64,000 nt of DNA, from contig NZ_AUJR01000010.1 of the NCBI RefSeq assembly GCF_000424325.1, positions 1-64,000 of the forward strand, in the 5' to 3' direction. Shown here piece after piece: positions 7,966-17,595 of this stretch (position 1 is the stretch's first letter; every line of letters begins with the position of its first letter). The translations under genes were made by a program, and so were the position numbers. Under the pieces are notes generated by a model. That model had not been told where the DNA came from, did not search any database, and worked only from the letters and a program-made list of their open reading frames with translations. The stretch comes from [Clostridium] clostridioforme AGR2157. Its GTDB lineage: Bacteria > Bacillota > Clostridia > Lachnospirales > Lachnospiraceae.

Positions 7966-9006
7966 ATGGAGTATATAAAATTGGGAAACTCAGATTTGAA
8001 TGTATCCCGTATCTGCATGGGATGTATGGGGTTTGGTGATCCGGGACGAGGACAGCACAGCTGGACTTTGGATGAAGAACATTCAAGGGAAATCATAAAA
8101 CACGGACTTGAATTAGGTGTCAATTTTTATGATACGGCAATCGCCTATCAAAACGGTACAAGTGAGCAGTATCTTGGCAGGGCGGTAGGGGATTTTGCAA
8201 AGCGAGAGGATGTTGTGATTGCGACAAAGTTCCTGCCCCGGACAAATGAGGAAATAGCAGCCGGAATAAGCGCCCAGCAGCATATCGAAAATATGTTAAA
8301 TAAGAGCCTTGAAAATCTCGGCATGGAGTATGTTGATTTGTATATTTACCATATGTGGGATTATCAGACGCCGCTTTATGATATCATGGAAGGCTTAAAC
8401 AGAATGGTGAAAGCCGGAAAGACGCGGTATATTGGCATTTCAAACTGCTTTGCATGGCAGCTTGCAAAAGCAAATGCTCTTGCGGAAAAAGAAGGGTTTG
8501 CAAAATTTGTATCCATACAGGGGCATTATAACCTGATTTTCAGGGAAGAAGAGCGCGAGATGTCAGCTCTGTGTTATGAAAATAATATTGCCATGACGCC
8601 TTATAGCGCCCTTGCCAGTGGACGTCTTTCCAGAAGGCCGGGAGAAACATCAAAACGTCTGGAGGAAGACAGCTATGCGAAAGGGAAATATGACAATGCG
8701 GCCACGCAGGATGAAATGATTCTAAGGCGGGTTGAGGAACTTGCAGATAAGCATGGTGTGACAATGACGGAGATTTCCCTTGCATGGCTTCTGACGAAAG
8801 TCACCTCTCCGGTTGTGGGGGCAACGAAGTTCCATCATGTGGATGGTGCTGTGAGTGCTGTTAATCTGAAACTGACAGAGGAAGAGACCTCTTATCTGGA
8901 AGAGTGCTATGTTCCCCACTGGCTGGTTGGAGTAATGGCACAGAACACGGTATCAGCTGCAAAAGAAAACCATGTTTGGTCCGTAGGCGATCAGAAAATA
9001 AAATAA
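7966..9006 (+). CDS. aldo/keto reductase
   Basis: A 346-residue NAD(P)H-dependent oxidoreductase of the aldo/keto reductase TIM-barrel superfamily. Visible signatures are the N-terminal LGNSDLNVSRICMGCMGFGD, the catalytic Asp/Tyr segment FYDTAIAYQNGTSEQYLG, the Lys segment VVIATKFLPR, the His-containing YIYHMWD, and the coenzyme-binding C-terminal part. The ATG at 7966 has GGAGGAGG eight bases upstream, better than the ATG at 7948. The substrate is not evident. The CMD-cupin gene follows after 17 bp, so both probably form one unit. Confidence 0.9.
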   Translation: MEYIKLGNSDLNVSRICMGCMGFGDPGRGQHSWTLDEEHSREIIKHGLELGVNFYDTAIAYQNGTSEQYLGRAVGDFAKREDVVIATKFLPRTNEEIAAGISAQQHIENMLNKSLENLGMEYVDLYIYHMWDYQTPLYDIMEGLNRMVKAGKTRYIGISNCFAWQLAKANALAEKEGFAKFVSIQGHYNLIFREEEREMSALCYENNIAMTPYSALASGRLSRRPGETSKRLEEDSYAKGKYDNAATQDEMILRRVEELADKHGVTMTEISLAWLLTKVTSPVVGATKFHHVDGAVSAVNLKLTEEETSYLEECYVPHWLVGVMAQNTVSAAKENHVWSVGDQKIK

Positions 9007-9023
9007 ACAGGAGGAAAAGCATT

Positions 9024-9779
9024 ATGGCAGTAAAACAGACGGCAGGAAGGACCCAGCTTGGGGATTTTGCCCCGAAATTTGCAGAACTTAATGATGATGT
9101 ATTATTTGGCGAGGTTTGGGCACGGGAAGATAAACTCTCCCTGCGAGACCGCTCCATTGTTACAGTTGTTTCTCTTATGGCACAGGGACTCACGGATGAA
9201 TCAATCAAATATCATCTGATGAGTGCAAAGACGAACGGGATTGCAAAAGAAGAGATTGCAGAAATCGTAACTCATGCGGCGTTTTATTGTGGGTGGCCGA
9301 AAGCGTGGGCTGTATTTCGTATGGCAAAAGAAGTTTGGAATGAGGAAATTGTTGCAGAGGACGCGAAAACAGAACATGAAAAATCTTTGATTTTCCCTAT
9401 TGGAAAGCCGAATGATGCATTTGCACAGTATTTTATAGGACAAAGCTTCCTTGCACCAGTTTCAACGGAACAGGTGGGCATTTTCAATGTGACCTTTGAA
9501 CCGGGCTGCAGAAATAACTGGCATATTCATCATGCGGATAAAGGCGGCGGACAGATTCTGATTTGTGTGGCAGGACGAGGTTATTATCAGGAATGGGGAA
9601 AAGAACCTGTGCTTATGGTTCCCGGATGTGTGGTGAATATTCCTGCTGGGGTGAAGCATTGGCATGGTGCGGCACCGGATAGCTGGTTTTCTCATTTGGC
9701 AGTGGAGGTGCCAGGGGGGAATGGGAGCAATGAGTGGCTGGAAGCTGTAACAGATGAACAGTATAAGGATTGCAAATAA
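9024..9779 (+). CDS. carboxymuconolactone decarboxylase-cupin fusion protein
   Basis: The 251-residue protein joins two domains. Residues 1-110 form a carboxymuconolactone-decarboxylase/AhpD-like helical domain (LSLRDRSIVTVVSLMAQG, EEIAEIVTHAAFYCGWPKA). A single Cys lies in the AFYCGWP motif rather than the CxxC of AhpD. Residues about 150-240 form a cupin with the metal-ligand pattern WHIHHADKGGGQIL and, later, GVKHWHGAAP. Such fusions are common beside aldo/keto reductases and flavodoxins in Firmicutes and are thought to act on small organics or peroxides; the substrate is unknown. AGGAGG precedes the ATG. Confidence 0.85.
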   Translation: MAVKQTAGRTQLGDFAPKFAELNDDVLFGEVWAREDKLSLRDRSIVTVVSLMAQGLTDESIKYHLMSAKTNGIAKEEIAEIVTHAAFYCGWPKAWAVFRMAKEVWNEEIVAEDAKTEHEKSLIFPIGKPNDAFAQYFIGQSFLAPVSTEQVGIFNVTFEPGCRNNWHIHHADKGGGQILICVAGRGYYQEWGKEPVLMVPGCVVNIPAGVKHWHGAAPDSWFSHLAVEVPGGNGSNEWLEAVTDEQYKDCK

Positions 9780-9788
9780 GGAGTGATA

Positions 9789-10181
9789 GTAAGCGCTTAA
9801 TTTAGGAGTGGATTTCCATCTGTTCTCCGGTATGCGATAATGGTTACTGTAATGCAAGCATTTTACTCTTCAAACCAGCTTGCAAACTTTCATTATAAGG
9901 AGGTAGCCATTATGCGGGCAGCCGGAAAAACTGCCGAAGAACAATACCAGCTGATCCTGGAGTGCCGCAGGAGCGGCATGAGCGACTGCGACTGGTGCAG
10001 GGAGAAGGGAATCAAACTGGACACATGTGCCTGTTATAAACGTCTGGACGGCAGCATCCAGGGGCGTTTCCGATGGCCGCGCAGTCGGGAGGAAGTAAAG
10101 CCCATCACCTGGAAACAGTTCGACTGGCTCATGTCCGGTCTGGAGCTCGAGCAGCCCAAGGCACTGAAAAGGGCCATATAA
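9789..10181 (+). mobile_element. IS66-family remnant: left end plus fused tnpA/tnpB pieces
   Basis: GTAAGCGC at 9789 resembles the left terminal repeat of IS66 elements. From the ATG at 9912 (AAGGAGG upstream) an 89-residue frame begins like IS66 TnpA (EEQYQLILECRRSGMSDCDW) and switches after about residue 45 to the C-terminal end of IS66 TnpB (GRFRWPRSREEVKPITWKQF). The end of tnpA, most of tnpB and the DDE transposase gene are missing, so the element cannot move. The open frame is a deletion fusion. Confidence 0.75.
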
Positions 10182-10299
10182 AATCCGGCTCTCCACCGAA
10201 AAGGCAAAAGGCAAGAAGCCTATCCTGTTTTTCCCGGAAAGCCTCTTTCCGCTGGTTTGTTACCATTACCATAGGTTTGATGCTGTCGGATGAGTTCTT

Positions 10300-10636
10300 T
10301 GTATTCGGACTGTGAGAATACTTCTTGCTCCGTTCACCAACCTCGATCCGCTGAATGAACAGCCGCAGCAGTTCCGGAGTCAATTCGTCAATGGCGGTGT
10401 AACGCTTTGCCTTCTCAATGAACGTCTCCACATTAGCCGCTGTCAGTTTTTCCAGCCGCAACGAGTTCACTATCCCGCTTCCGCATAGCGTCCAACTCTT
10501 TCTGGAGCGAGTTCATCTCCCGCCGCAGCTCCACGCTGTTCTTCTGGTTGATGTACTGTGCGAACTGACGCTCCTGCGTCCTGGCGGAGTGTGTCACCCG
10601 ACGGATATCATCCAGTATAATTCTGATTAGATCCAT
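10300..10636 (-). pseudogene. large serine recombinase (TnpX-like), C-terminal remnant with deletion and frameshift
   Basis: The minus strand encodes ILDDIRRVTHSARTQERQ and LRREMNSLQKELDAMRKRDS. About 40 family-typical codons are then lost, the frame shifts near 10455-10470, and LEKLTAANVETFIEKAKRYT and LTPELLRLFIQRIEVGERSK follow. These are the coiled-coil and C-terminal parts of the large serine recombinases of Tn4451-like transposons and related integrative elements. The catalytic N-terminal resolvase domain is absent. Confidence 0.75.
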
Positions 10637-10744
10637 TTCTCGGATATGGTGCGGTGTGCAGCATCTTTACCACGTTTTCCATAAGTATAGCACTTGAATT
10701 TGTACTTCTATGGAAAACAAGGTCCAATGTTCGCTACTTGAAGA

Positions 10745-11761
<1,017 letters not shown>

Positions 11762-11763
11762 GG

Positions 11764-11912
11764 GTTCCTATCCCGGCTATATCAAACGCTATTGACGGGA
11801 GAAGGGGAGCCAGACCAAGATAAACGAGGGCGATCTGGACTTGATCCGGCAGCATACCAACGACTACATCGCATTTAGCTACTACCGCAGTGCGGTGTGC
11901 AAGTCTGACGGA
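11764..11912 (+). pseudogene. second GH1 glucosidase fragment with an internal stop
   Basis: GSYPGYIKRY, an in-frame TGA, then REKGSQTKINEGDLDLIRQH and YIAFSYYRSAV. This is the middle of a GH1 enzyme and ends at the same SYYRS motif with which the preceding fragment begins. Since both fragments contain that motif with different flanking sequence, they derive from two different GH1 genes. Confidence 0.65.
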
Positions 11913-11913
11913 A

Positions 11914-12100
11914 CAATGTTTTGTTTAGCCATAGAGGAAACGATAGTTCCCATTCTCGTGTTGCAGGAACGGTCAATCTCAGCCAAATGCTCGAACAGCG
12001 TACCCTCTACCACAAGGTTTGTATAAAGCACCAGATTGGGGATTAGATAATCGCACTCTTGACGATATGTACCGCCCATTTGTTCAAATAATGATTTCAT
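11914..12100 (-). pseudogene. TnpV-like transposon protein with internal deletion
   Basis: The minus frame starts MKSLFEQMGGTYRQECDYLI, the N terminus of the TnpV family found in Tn4451-like and other clostridial elements. It then jumps to VLYTNLVVEGTLFEHLAEID, skipping about 25 codons of the family. The C terminus is lost after about residue 62. It supports an origin of this region from a decayed integrative element. Confidence 0.7.
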
Positions 12101-12441
12101 TGATGGCTCCTTTCATTATGATAAATTTGTTTGCAGTTTGAGGGCTGTGCCTTTTTCTCCTTTCCTCATAACTGCCTTTTCAATTCGTCACAAATGAGCC
12201 GCCTCCTTTATAGATTACATCATGGGGTCTTTTCATAAAATCAAATCTCCTTTCCAAGTGCGATTTCCGTACTTTGCGACCGGGCATCTATGGATAAGTT
12301 TATTAACACAGATAATGCCAAGCCGCCATAAAATATAGAAATGTCAAAATGGCAGGGCGTGTTGCCCTGCCAGAAAGTCAAAACTTGTTCCTTCACGTAT
12401 AGGAGTTTTTAAGGGGTAAAGAGGAAGTGTTTTTGTAAAAA
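12101..12441. other. non-coding gap with one perfect hairpin
   Basis: No supported gene. The only structure is GGCAGGGC at 12351-12358 pairing with GCCCTGCC at 12364-12371 over five bases. It lacks a good T-run on either side, so it is at best a weak terminator for the minus-strand gene ending at 12442. Confidence 0.5.
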
Positions 12442-13038
12442 TTATTCAGAATATCCCATAAATCGAGTGGCCAGTTCCTGTACCGCTAAAATCGGCGCCT
12501 GCTCATAGCTTTTGGAAGGATAATCACGCTCAAATCGTTCTGTTTCTGCCATCAACATTGGAATGAGAGAGACATCTCCCCGGAAACCCATCACTAAACA
12601 CAGCATGGATTTCAGGTACTCACTTTTAAAAACGTCATAGCTTTGTACTATCCAGTCACAACAGTTATTTTGGGAATGCAGGAAAAAGTAAAGTGCATTT
12701 TCGATAAATATGTCCTGTCTGTTGGTCATTGCCCTGCGTTGGATAAATGGGAGGATTTCATTCTCATACTGAAGAATTTTTTTGCGGAGAAGAGTCCGAT
12801 TCGTCCCAGACAATGGTTTTCTCATAAGACGGATGAGTTCGTCGGTATTATCCGCATTGTTGATTTCCTGTTCTTTTTCCGTATCAGCGTCAGATGGCAC
12901 AAAATGTTCAGATATATACTGGTTTGCGATTTCTTCTGTTTCTGGCATTAAGTAAAGGCTGTATTCAAATCTTGCAGCTGAAAAATCCTTATATGGATGT
13001 GAATGTAAAAAGTGCCTGATTTCTTTATTTGTCATCAT
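12442..13038 (-). CDS. hypothetical cytoplasmic protein
   Basis: A 198-residue, mostly helical soluble protein that I cannot assign. Visible features are an acidic linker (SDADTEKEQEINNADNTDEL), a helical middle rich in Arg/Leu, and a C-terminal region (LCLVMGFRGDVSLIPMLMAE) that resembles a helical repeat. There is no signal peptide or membrane segment. AGAAAGGAAAG precedes tandem ATGs at 13038 and 13035. It is the only apparently intact gene in the 9.8-14.7 kb graveyard, so it may be cargo of a lost element or a maintained host gene. Confidence 0.6.
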   Translation of the reverse strand: MMTNKEIRHFLHSHPYKDFSAARFEYSLYLMPETEEIANQYISEHFVPSDADTEKEQEINNADNTDELIRLMRKPLSGTNRTLLRKKILQYENEILPFIQRRAMTNRQDIFIENALYFFLHSQNNCCDWIVQSYDVFKSEYLKSMLCLVMGFRGDVSLIPMLMAETERFERDYPSKSYEQAPILAVQELATRFMGYSE

Positions 13039-13072
13039 CTTTCCTTTCTGGGCGGGTATCTTCAATCAAGTT

Positions 13073-13502
13073 ATCTTTTAGCTTCTGAACCGCCTTGCTG
13101 CTCGCCAATACCGGCCCCGTTTTTTACGGTTTTAGCTGTAAATCTGTTTGATGTTAAGGCGTTCTCCCTCATATAGGTATTTTGTTTTGCCCTTTTTTAT
13201 CATGGCAATGGTATCCTTATGCAGGTCATTCCTTAAAGAAATGATTCGCTGTTCAGGAAGCGGTACAGAGTATTTTTTGAGAATCCCTCTTCAAAAGTTT
13301 TTGTTTTCCGCCGCATGTAATCGCTGCGGCCAGAAAAAAGCAGGCATAACAGATACCGGAAGATGGTCATAACCGGAATTCCTTTTTCCTTGCCGGCATT
13401 ACATTTGAAGAGAAGCTTCCCTATTTGGAACTCGCTGATAAATATTGCGGCAAAATCAAAAACCTCGTTTTCCTTATTCTGATTATGTGGTATACTTGAC
13501 AT
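13073..13502 (-). pseudogene. IS4-like transposase, truncated with internal deletion and stop
   Basis: From the ATG at 13502 the minus strand encodes MSSIPHNQNKENEVFDFAAI, the N-terminal FQIGKLLF segment, GIPVMTIFRYLLCLLFSGRS, and YRFLNSESF. Out-of-frame pieces from the middle of the same family follow: MIKKGKTKYLYEGERLNIKQ, a TAA, and KNRKKRGRYW. The catalytic DDE residues are gone. The assignment to the IS4/DDE_Tnp_1 group rests on these motifs. Confidence 0.65.
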
Positions 13503-13996
13503 GGCATGAATCTCCTTGCTGTGTGATTGTTTTTGGCAATTCAATTATACCATGCAAGTCGGGTTTGTGCCTTTTTTAAGTGCTAATGTATTGAATTTTC
13601 AAGGTTCATCACACCAAATGGTGTGGGAAGTTTGAGTCAATTACTTATACATCATATCACCTAATCTTCATCCCTTCAATGGTTTTCTAAATAATTCCGT
13701 TACTGAATGCTTAGAGGTTCTCCCCTCTGCTCTTTTTCCAGAAGCATGGGGGGCAGTTTTTTGTGTATCTTTTTCTCACTGCATGAAGTTTTCATGTTCT
13801 GCTATGCCCTCATATGAATCCGGCAAATCAAGACTGCCATCAAAGTCAAAATCGTTATCTTCCATATATCAAAACCTTCTCTGCAAAAGAACATTAAAGA
13901 ATCTCATAAAATTTTCAAAACACTTCCGATTTCCATGCCATATTTCTCCTTTAGATAAAAAAGTAATCTTTTTTTATAATTAGATTACTAAAAAAT
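13503..13996. other. intergenic stretch with dyad and a possible 29-codon ORF
   Basis: No clear gene. On the minus strand 13776-13865 encodes a very acidic 29-residue peptide (MEDNDFDFDGSLDLPDSYEG) with a weak AGAAGG site; whether it is real is uncertain. AGTAATCT at 13962-13969 and AGATTACT at 13982-13989 form a perfect inverted repeat around TATAAT-like bases, a possible operator-promoter or element end. Confidence 0.35.
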
Positions 13997-14346
13997 ATGG
14001 AAGCCGTCGTCCATACGCCCATGCGTGTCTTTATGGCAGCAGGGGAGTCGGGGACAGGAAAGACGACCAATGCGAAAATGGTGGCACAGCTTCTGGGAAT
14101 GCCCTACTATTTCTTTACCTGCGGTGAGGGAACAAACGAGACTGATCTGGTGTCTGCCATGATCCCCAATATCGGCAGTAAGAAAGCGGAGCCCGTTATG
14201 GACCTGCTTATATGGATATGCAGATGGACCCGGCATCGGCTCTGGAACGGATCAGCGGCGTGTACGAGGAAGCGATCAGCCAGGAGGATGCCCTGCGGGA
14301 GAAGAAAGGGCTGGAGGAGAACAGCGTAAGCAAAAGCGGGCGCTGA
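13997..14346 (+). pseudogene. AAA+ ATPase (MoxR/CbbQ-like, mobile-element type) fragment, frameshifted
   Basis: MRVFMAAGESGTGKTTNAKM contains a complete Walker A (GESGTGKT), followed by PYYFFTCGEGTNETDLVSAM. After about residue 65 the frame is lost, and the continuation is found in another frame from 14209 (YMDMQMDPASALERISGVYE) to a TGA at 14344. This layout resembles AAA ATPases encoded on clostridial conjugative elements. The Walker B part and everything after it are missing. Confidence 0.6.
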
Positions 14347-14640
14347 CAAAGCGGCGCTCAATGGGCTTATGCAGGAAAACTTTGTCTTTCTGGAATTGAA
14401 GCGCCAGGTAGAACGGCTAAATGAGATGGATCTGAAAACGCCGGCGTTTGCTGCCTACAAGGGAGGCGAGATTGATTTTTATGTAAAAGCTTGGTCGGAA
14501 ACGAACTGCGGTATGCCGTGGAGGTGAAGAGTGGGAAGAACCAGGCAACAACTGGAAAGCCTGGAGGATGTGTATATCGGGAGTCAGATGTGCCAGAGGT
14601 ATCCCGGAAGTGCGCTGAACTATCCGGATTGTTACCAATT
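14345..14640 (+). pseudogene. DUF4143-type ATP-binding protein, C-terminal remnant with frameshift
   Basis: The frame from 14345 gives LMQENFVFLELKRQVERLNE and FAAYKGGEIDFYVKA, typical of the DUF4143 C-terminal domain of AAA-family proteins (ENFVxLEL, GGEIDFxV). After a one-base shift, ELRYAVEVKSGKNQATTGK follows in another frame. Only the last third of the protein is represented. Confidence 0.6.
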
Positions 14641-14674
14641 TACAGCATTTTTTATAAATTTGGTGAAAAGGCTG

Positions 14675-14703
14675 TTGACACTTTTGTAAAATACATATAT
14701 AAT
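14675..14703 (+). promoter_or_regulatory. sigma-A promoter of the enolase-superfamily gene pair
   Basis: TTGACA at 14675-14680 and TATAAT at 14698-14703, both consensus, with 17-bp spacing. It marks where intact host sequence resumes after the graveyard. The leader to 14815 would be about 100 nt and may hold the GntR operator. Confidence 0.85.
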
Positions 14704-14814
14704 GTTACATAGCGAACAGGTAAACAACGGTCAAGCAGAAAAGCGAGTTAGTAGCCTGCCATAGTATAGGAAAAGCAGATCTGTATGCACCGAACCAAAC
14801 CAGGAGGTATGAAG

Positions 14815-16002
14815 ATGAAGATTACAAAAGTAGAAGTTTTCCGTCTTCCGACGGCAAACAGCAAACAGAACAGCCCCATTGGCTGTCGGATCCATACGGA
14901 TGCGGGAATCTGCGGGGATGGCGAAGCCGGTATGGCCTATGGAGTAGGCGGTACGGCTGCTTTCGGAATGGTGTGCGATCTGGCTGAACTGATCATTGGG
15001 ATGGATCCGCTGCGCACAGAGTACATATGGGAGTATATGTACAAGAAAACTTTCTGGGGTCAGAACGGTGGCCCGGTGGTATTTTCCGGAATCGCCGCTA
15101 TCGATGTGGCGTTGTGGGATATTAAAGGAAAATATTTCAAGGTTCCCTGCTATCAGCTTTTGGGAGGCAAAGTAAGGGATAAGCTCCGTACCTATGCAAG
15201 CCAGCTTCAGTTTGGATGGGGACAGGTTGGCGTTTCTGAACATCTGTGGGCAGTCACTCCGGAGGACTATGCTCACAATGTAAAACTGGCTGTTGATGAG
15301 GGCTTCGATGCCATCAAAATTGACTTTTTTGACCGGGATGAAGAGGGGAAACCTTTGGATTTCTTAAGCACAACGGGTATTCTGACGCGAAAGCAGCTGA
15401 AATTGGTCGAGAGCCGTATGAAAGCTGCGCGGGAAGCTGCTGGTGATGATGTAGATATTATCATGGAAAACCATTCCTATCCGGATGCGCTGGGAGCCGT
15501 ACAGCTGGCAAAGCTGGCGGAAAAGTATAACATTATGGCATTTGAGGAGCCCAATACGCCTACGGCGCAAACGGTCGAATACATCGCAAAATATACATCC
15601 GTTCCGATTGCAAACGGCGAAAGGCTGTTTTCGCGGTGGCAGTATGTAGACTATTTTAAAAAGAATCTGCTTCAGCTGGCACAGCCGGACATCGGAAACT
15701 GCGGCGGTATCTCCGAGGTAAAGAAGATCTCCGATATCGCGCATGCCTTTGACGCCGGAGTTCAGGTTCATGTGGCGGGAAGCCCACTGGCAACGAATGC
15801 GGCTCTCCATGTGGAGTGTACCATTCCGAATTTCATCATCCATGAGCACCATACCTGCAATCGTATGGATACCTGCCTCGGCCTGACAAAGTACAACCTT
15901 CAGCCTGAGAATGGATATTTCAGTGTACCGGAGCTTCCGGGTATTGGAAATGAATTCCTGCAGGAAGCGATTGACAAGGCAACTCTCTATAAAGTGGTCT
16001 AA
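14815..16002 (+). CDS. mandelate racemase/muconate lactonizing enzyme family protein (sugar-acid dehydratase-like), copy 1
   Basis: A 395-residue enolase-superfamily enzyme. The N-terminal capping domain (MKITKVEVFRLP, GICGDGEAGMAYG) is followed by the barrel with Lys-x-Asp (DAIKIDFFD, about residue 170), acidic metal ligands (DIIMENHSYPD, AFEEPNTP, IANGERLFSR) and a C-terminal His-bearing strand (VQVHVAGSP). These residues suit proton abstraction next to a carboxylate and dehydration of an aldonic or uronic acid; the true substrate is unknown. The ATG at 14815 lies seven bases after AGGAGG, while the ATG at 14809 is too close. It is the first gene of a pair with the paralogue at 16110, upstream of a GntR gene. 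Confidence 0.85.
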   Translation: MKITKVEVFRLPTANSKQNSPIGCRIHTDAGICGDGEAGMAYGVGGTAAFGMVCDLAELIIGMDPLRTEYIWEYMYKKTFWGQNGGPVVFSGIAAIDVALWDIKGKYFKVPCYQLLGGKVRDKLRTYASQLQFGWGQVGVSEHLWAVTPEDYAHNVKLAVDEGFDAIKIDFFDRDEEGKPLDFLSTTGILTRKQLKLVESRMKAAREAAGDDVDIIMENHSYPDALGAVQLAKLAEKYNIMAFEEPNTPTAQTVEYIAKYTSVPIANGERLFSRWQYVDYFKKNLLQLAQPDIGNCGGISEVKKISDIAHAFDAGVQVHVAGSPLATNAALHVECTIPNFIIHEHHTCNRMDTCLGLTKYNLQPENGYFSVPELPGIGNEFLQEAIDKATLYKVV

Positions 16003-16048
16003 TAGCCGATCACAAGGAAGGACGGGGGAAAGTGACAAAGAGTGGAGG

Positions 16049-16079
16049 GGCACAACATTTTTTATAACTTGTTTGTGCC
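16049..16079 (+). other. intercistronic hairpin between the two enolase-superfamily genes
   Basis: GGCACAA at 16049-16055 pairs with TTGTGCC at 16073-16079. No T-run follows, so it is more likely an RNA-processing or stability element than a terminator. The next start codon is 30 bases downstream. Confidence 0.45.
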
Positions 16080-16109
16080 TTGAGCGAAGCGAAAGGAATG
16101 ATAAAAACT

Positions 16110-17333
16110 ATGAAGATTACAAGTGTAGAATGCTATCTCGGGAATTTTATTACCGTAAAGGTCAATACGGACAAGGGCATTTACGGATGGGGCGAAGCAG
16201 GCCTGGCTTATGGTAACTGCTGGGAGGCTGCCTTTGGGCAGTGCCAGGATTTTGCAAAGCTCGTGATTGGCATGGATCCTTTTAATACGGAGGAAATCTG
16301 GGAGCACCTCCATCGCCACACCTTTTGGGGAATGGGCGGCGGTGTTGTCGTTACATCTGCCATGGCGGCCATTGATACGGCGTGCTGGGATATCAAGGGC
16401 AAGGCATTGGGCGTTCCCGTGTACAAGCTGTTGGGCGGTAAAACAAATAAGAAGCTCCGCGCATATGCCAGCCAGCTTCAGTTTGGCTGGAGAACCATTA
16501 TCGAAAAGAATGACAGCCTGACTGTCCTGTATGATCCGAAGGATTACTATGATGTAGTCAAGGATGCCATGTCAGAAGGTTACGATGCCGTTAAGATTGA
16601 TCCTGTATTCGCCCCGACGGAAAAAGCGGATCTGGTAAGCCTGTTTGGCACACAGGGAACCCATCATCGCGGCTGCCTGCGTCAGCATGATTTGCAGCGT
16701 TCAGTGGAGCGTATCGCCGCGGCAAGGGAAGCCGGAGGCCCGGATTTGGATATCATCGTGGAGATTCATTCTCTCCTGGATGCAAATACGGCAGCAGATC
16801 TCGGTGAAGCATTAAAACCGTACCGCATTATGTACTACGAAGAGCCGACTATGCCGTGTAATCCGTCCGTATTTAAGCACATCAAAGAGCGCAGCGGGCT
16901 TCCGCTTGCTACTGGTGAGCGAAGTTATACCCGCTGGGGTTTCCGCCAGTTCTTTGAGGAACGTACACTTGATGTGATTCAGCCGGATTTATGCAATACA
17001 GGCGGAATTACTGAAACGAAAAAAATCTGTGATATGGCGCAGGTCTATGACATGGGCGTGCAGATCCATGTATGCGGAGGCCCGATCGCAACGGCTGCCG
17101 CATTGCAGGTGGAAGCGGCAATTCCCAATTTTACAATCCATGAAGAGCACAATGCGAACCTGTGTACGAAATTTACCAAAGGCGGCAAATATTTCTACGA
17201 GCCGAAGAACGGATATTATGACGTGCCGGAGCTTCCGGGAATAGGGCAGGAAATGTCTGAGGAAGAGCTTGCAAAGAGCCGTAAAGTCGTTATCGAAGGC
17301 AACACTTCAAAATTATTCGTGAAAGCAGAATAA
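16110..17333 (+). CDS. mandelate racemase/muconate lactonizing enzyme family protein (sugar-acid dehydratase-like), copy 2
   Basis: A 407-residue paralogue of the preceding gene, with shared blocks such as LRAYASQLQFGW, WDIKGKALGVPVY and NGYYDVPELPGIG. Its metal-ligand segment reads DIIVEIHSLLD, and the remaining ligands lie in YYEEPTMP and ATGERSYTRW; the His strand is VQIHVCGGP. It has an insertion (FGTQGTHHRGCLRQHD) in the barrel loop that corresponds to DFLSTTGILTRKQ in copy 1, which points to a different substrate. The ATG at 16110 is chosen because it aligns with MKIT of the paralogue; the ribosome site (GAAAGGA) is 12 bases away, so 16098 is an alternative. Confidence 0.85.
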   Translation: MKITSVECYLGNFITVKVNTDKGIYGWGEAGLAYGNCWEAAFGQCQDFAKLVIGMDPFNTEEIWEHLHRHTFWGMGGGVVVTSAMAAIDTACWDIKGKALGVPVYKLLGGKTNKKLRAYASQLQFGWRTIIEKNDSLTVLYDPKDYYDVVKDAMSEGYDAVKIDPVFAPTEKADLVSLFGTQGTHHRGCLRQHDLQRSVERIAAAREAGGPDLDIIVEIHSLLDANTAADLGEALKPYRIMYYEEPTMPCNPSVFKHIKERSGLPLATGERSYTRWGFRQFFEERTLDVIQPDLCNTGGITETKKICDMAQVYDMGVQIHVCGGPIATAAALQVEAAIPNFTIHEEHNANLCTKFTKGGKYFYEPKNGYYDVPELPGIGQEMSEEELAKSRKVVIEGNTSKLFVKAE

Positions 17334-17400
17334 CTTCTGCCGGTTTTAATGCGGCTTGTATCCAAAATATTGGCTGAAAAACCGAAACGCGAACCAGTAA

Positions 17401-17438
17401 GGCCCAGGGCGTTAAAAAATAACGTCCCGGGCCTTTTT
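17401..17438 (+). terminator. intrinsic terminator after the dehydratase-like pair
   Basis: GGCCCAGGGCGTTA pairs with TAACGTCCCGGGCC (17401-17433) with one mismatch, followed by TTTTT. It separates the pair from the GntR gene. Confidence 0.9.
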
Positions 17439-17595
17439 GGGGTTCATGACAAAAGAAAGCTCGCAAAGCGTGCGGTCTATTGTTTCTTTGAGAATAGAAT
17501 ACTTGCATTATGAAGGAATAAAGAGTAGAATAAAAGAACCGCAGAGTTATCGACGGATGAAAGTAAGCAAATTAGAACTAGGAAGGTAAACTGAA

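Noticed and set aside
11792-11805. In-frame TGA in the second GH1 fragment as selenocysteine
   Set aside because: GH1 enzymes have no selenocysteine here (Leu is usual) and the gene is only a fragment.
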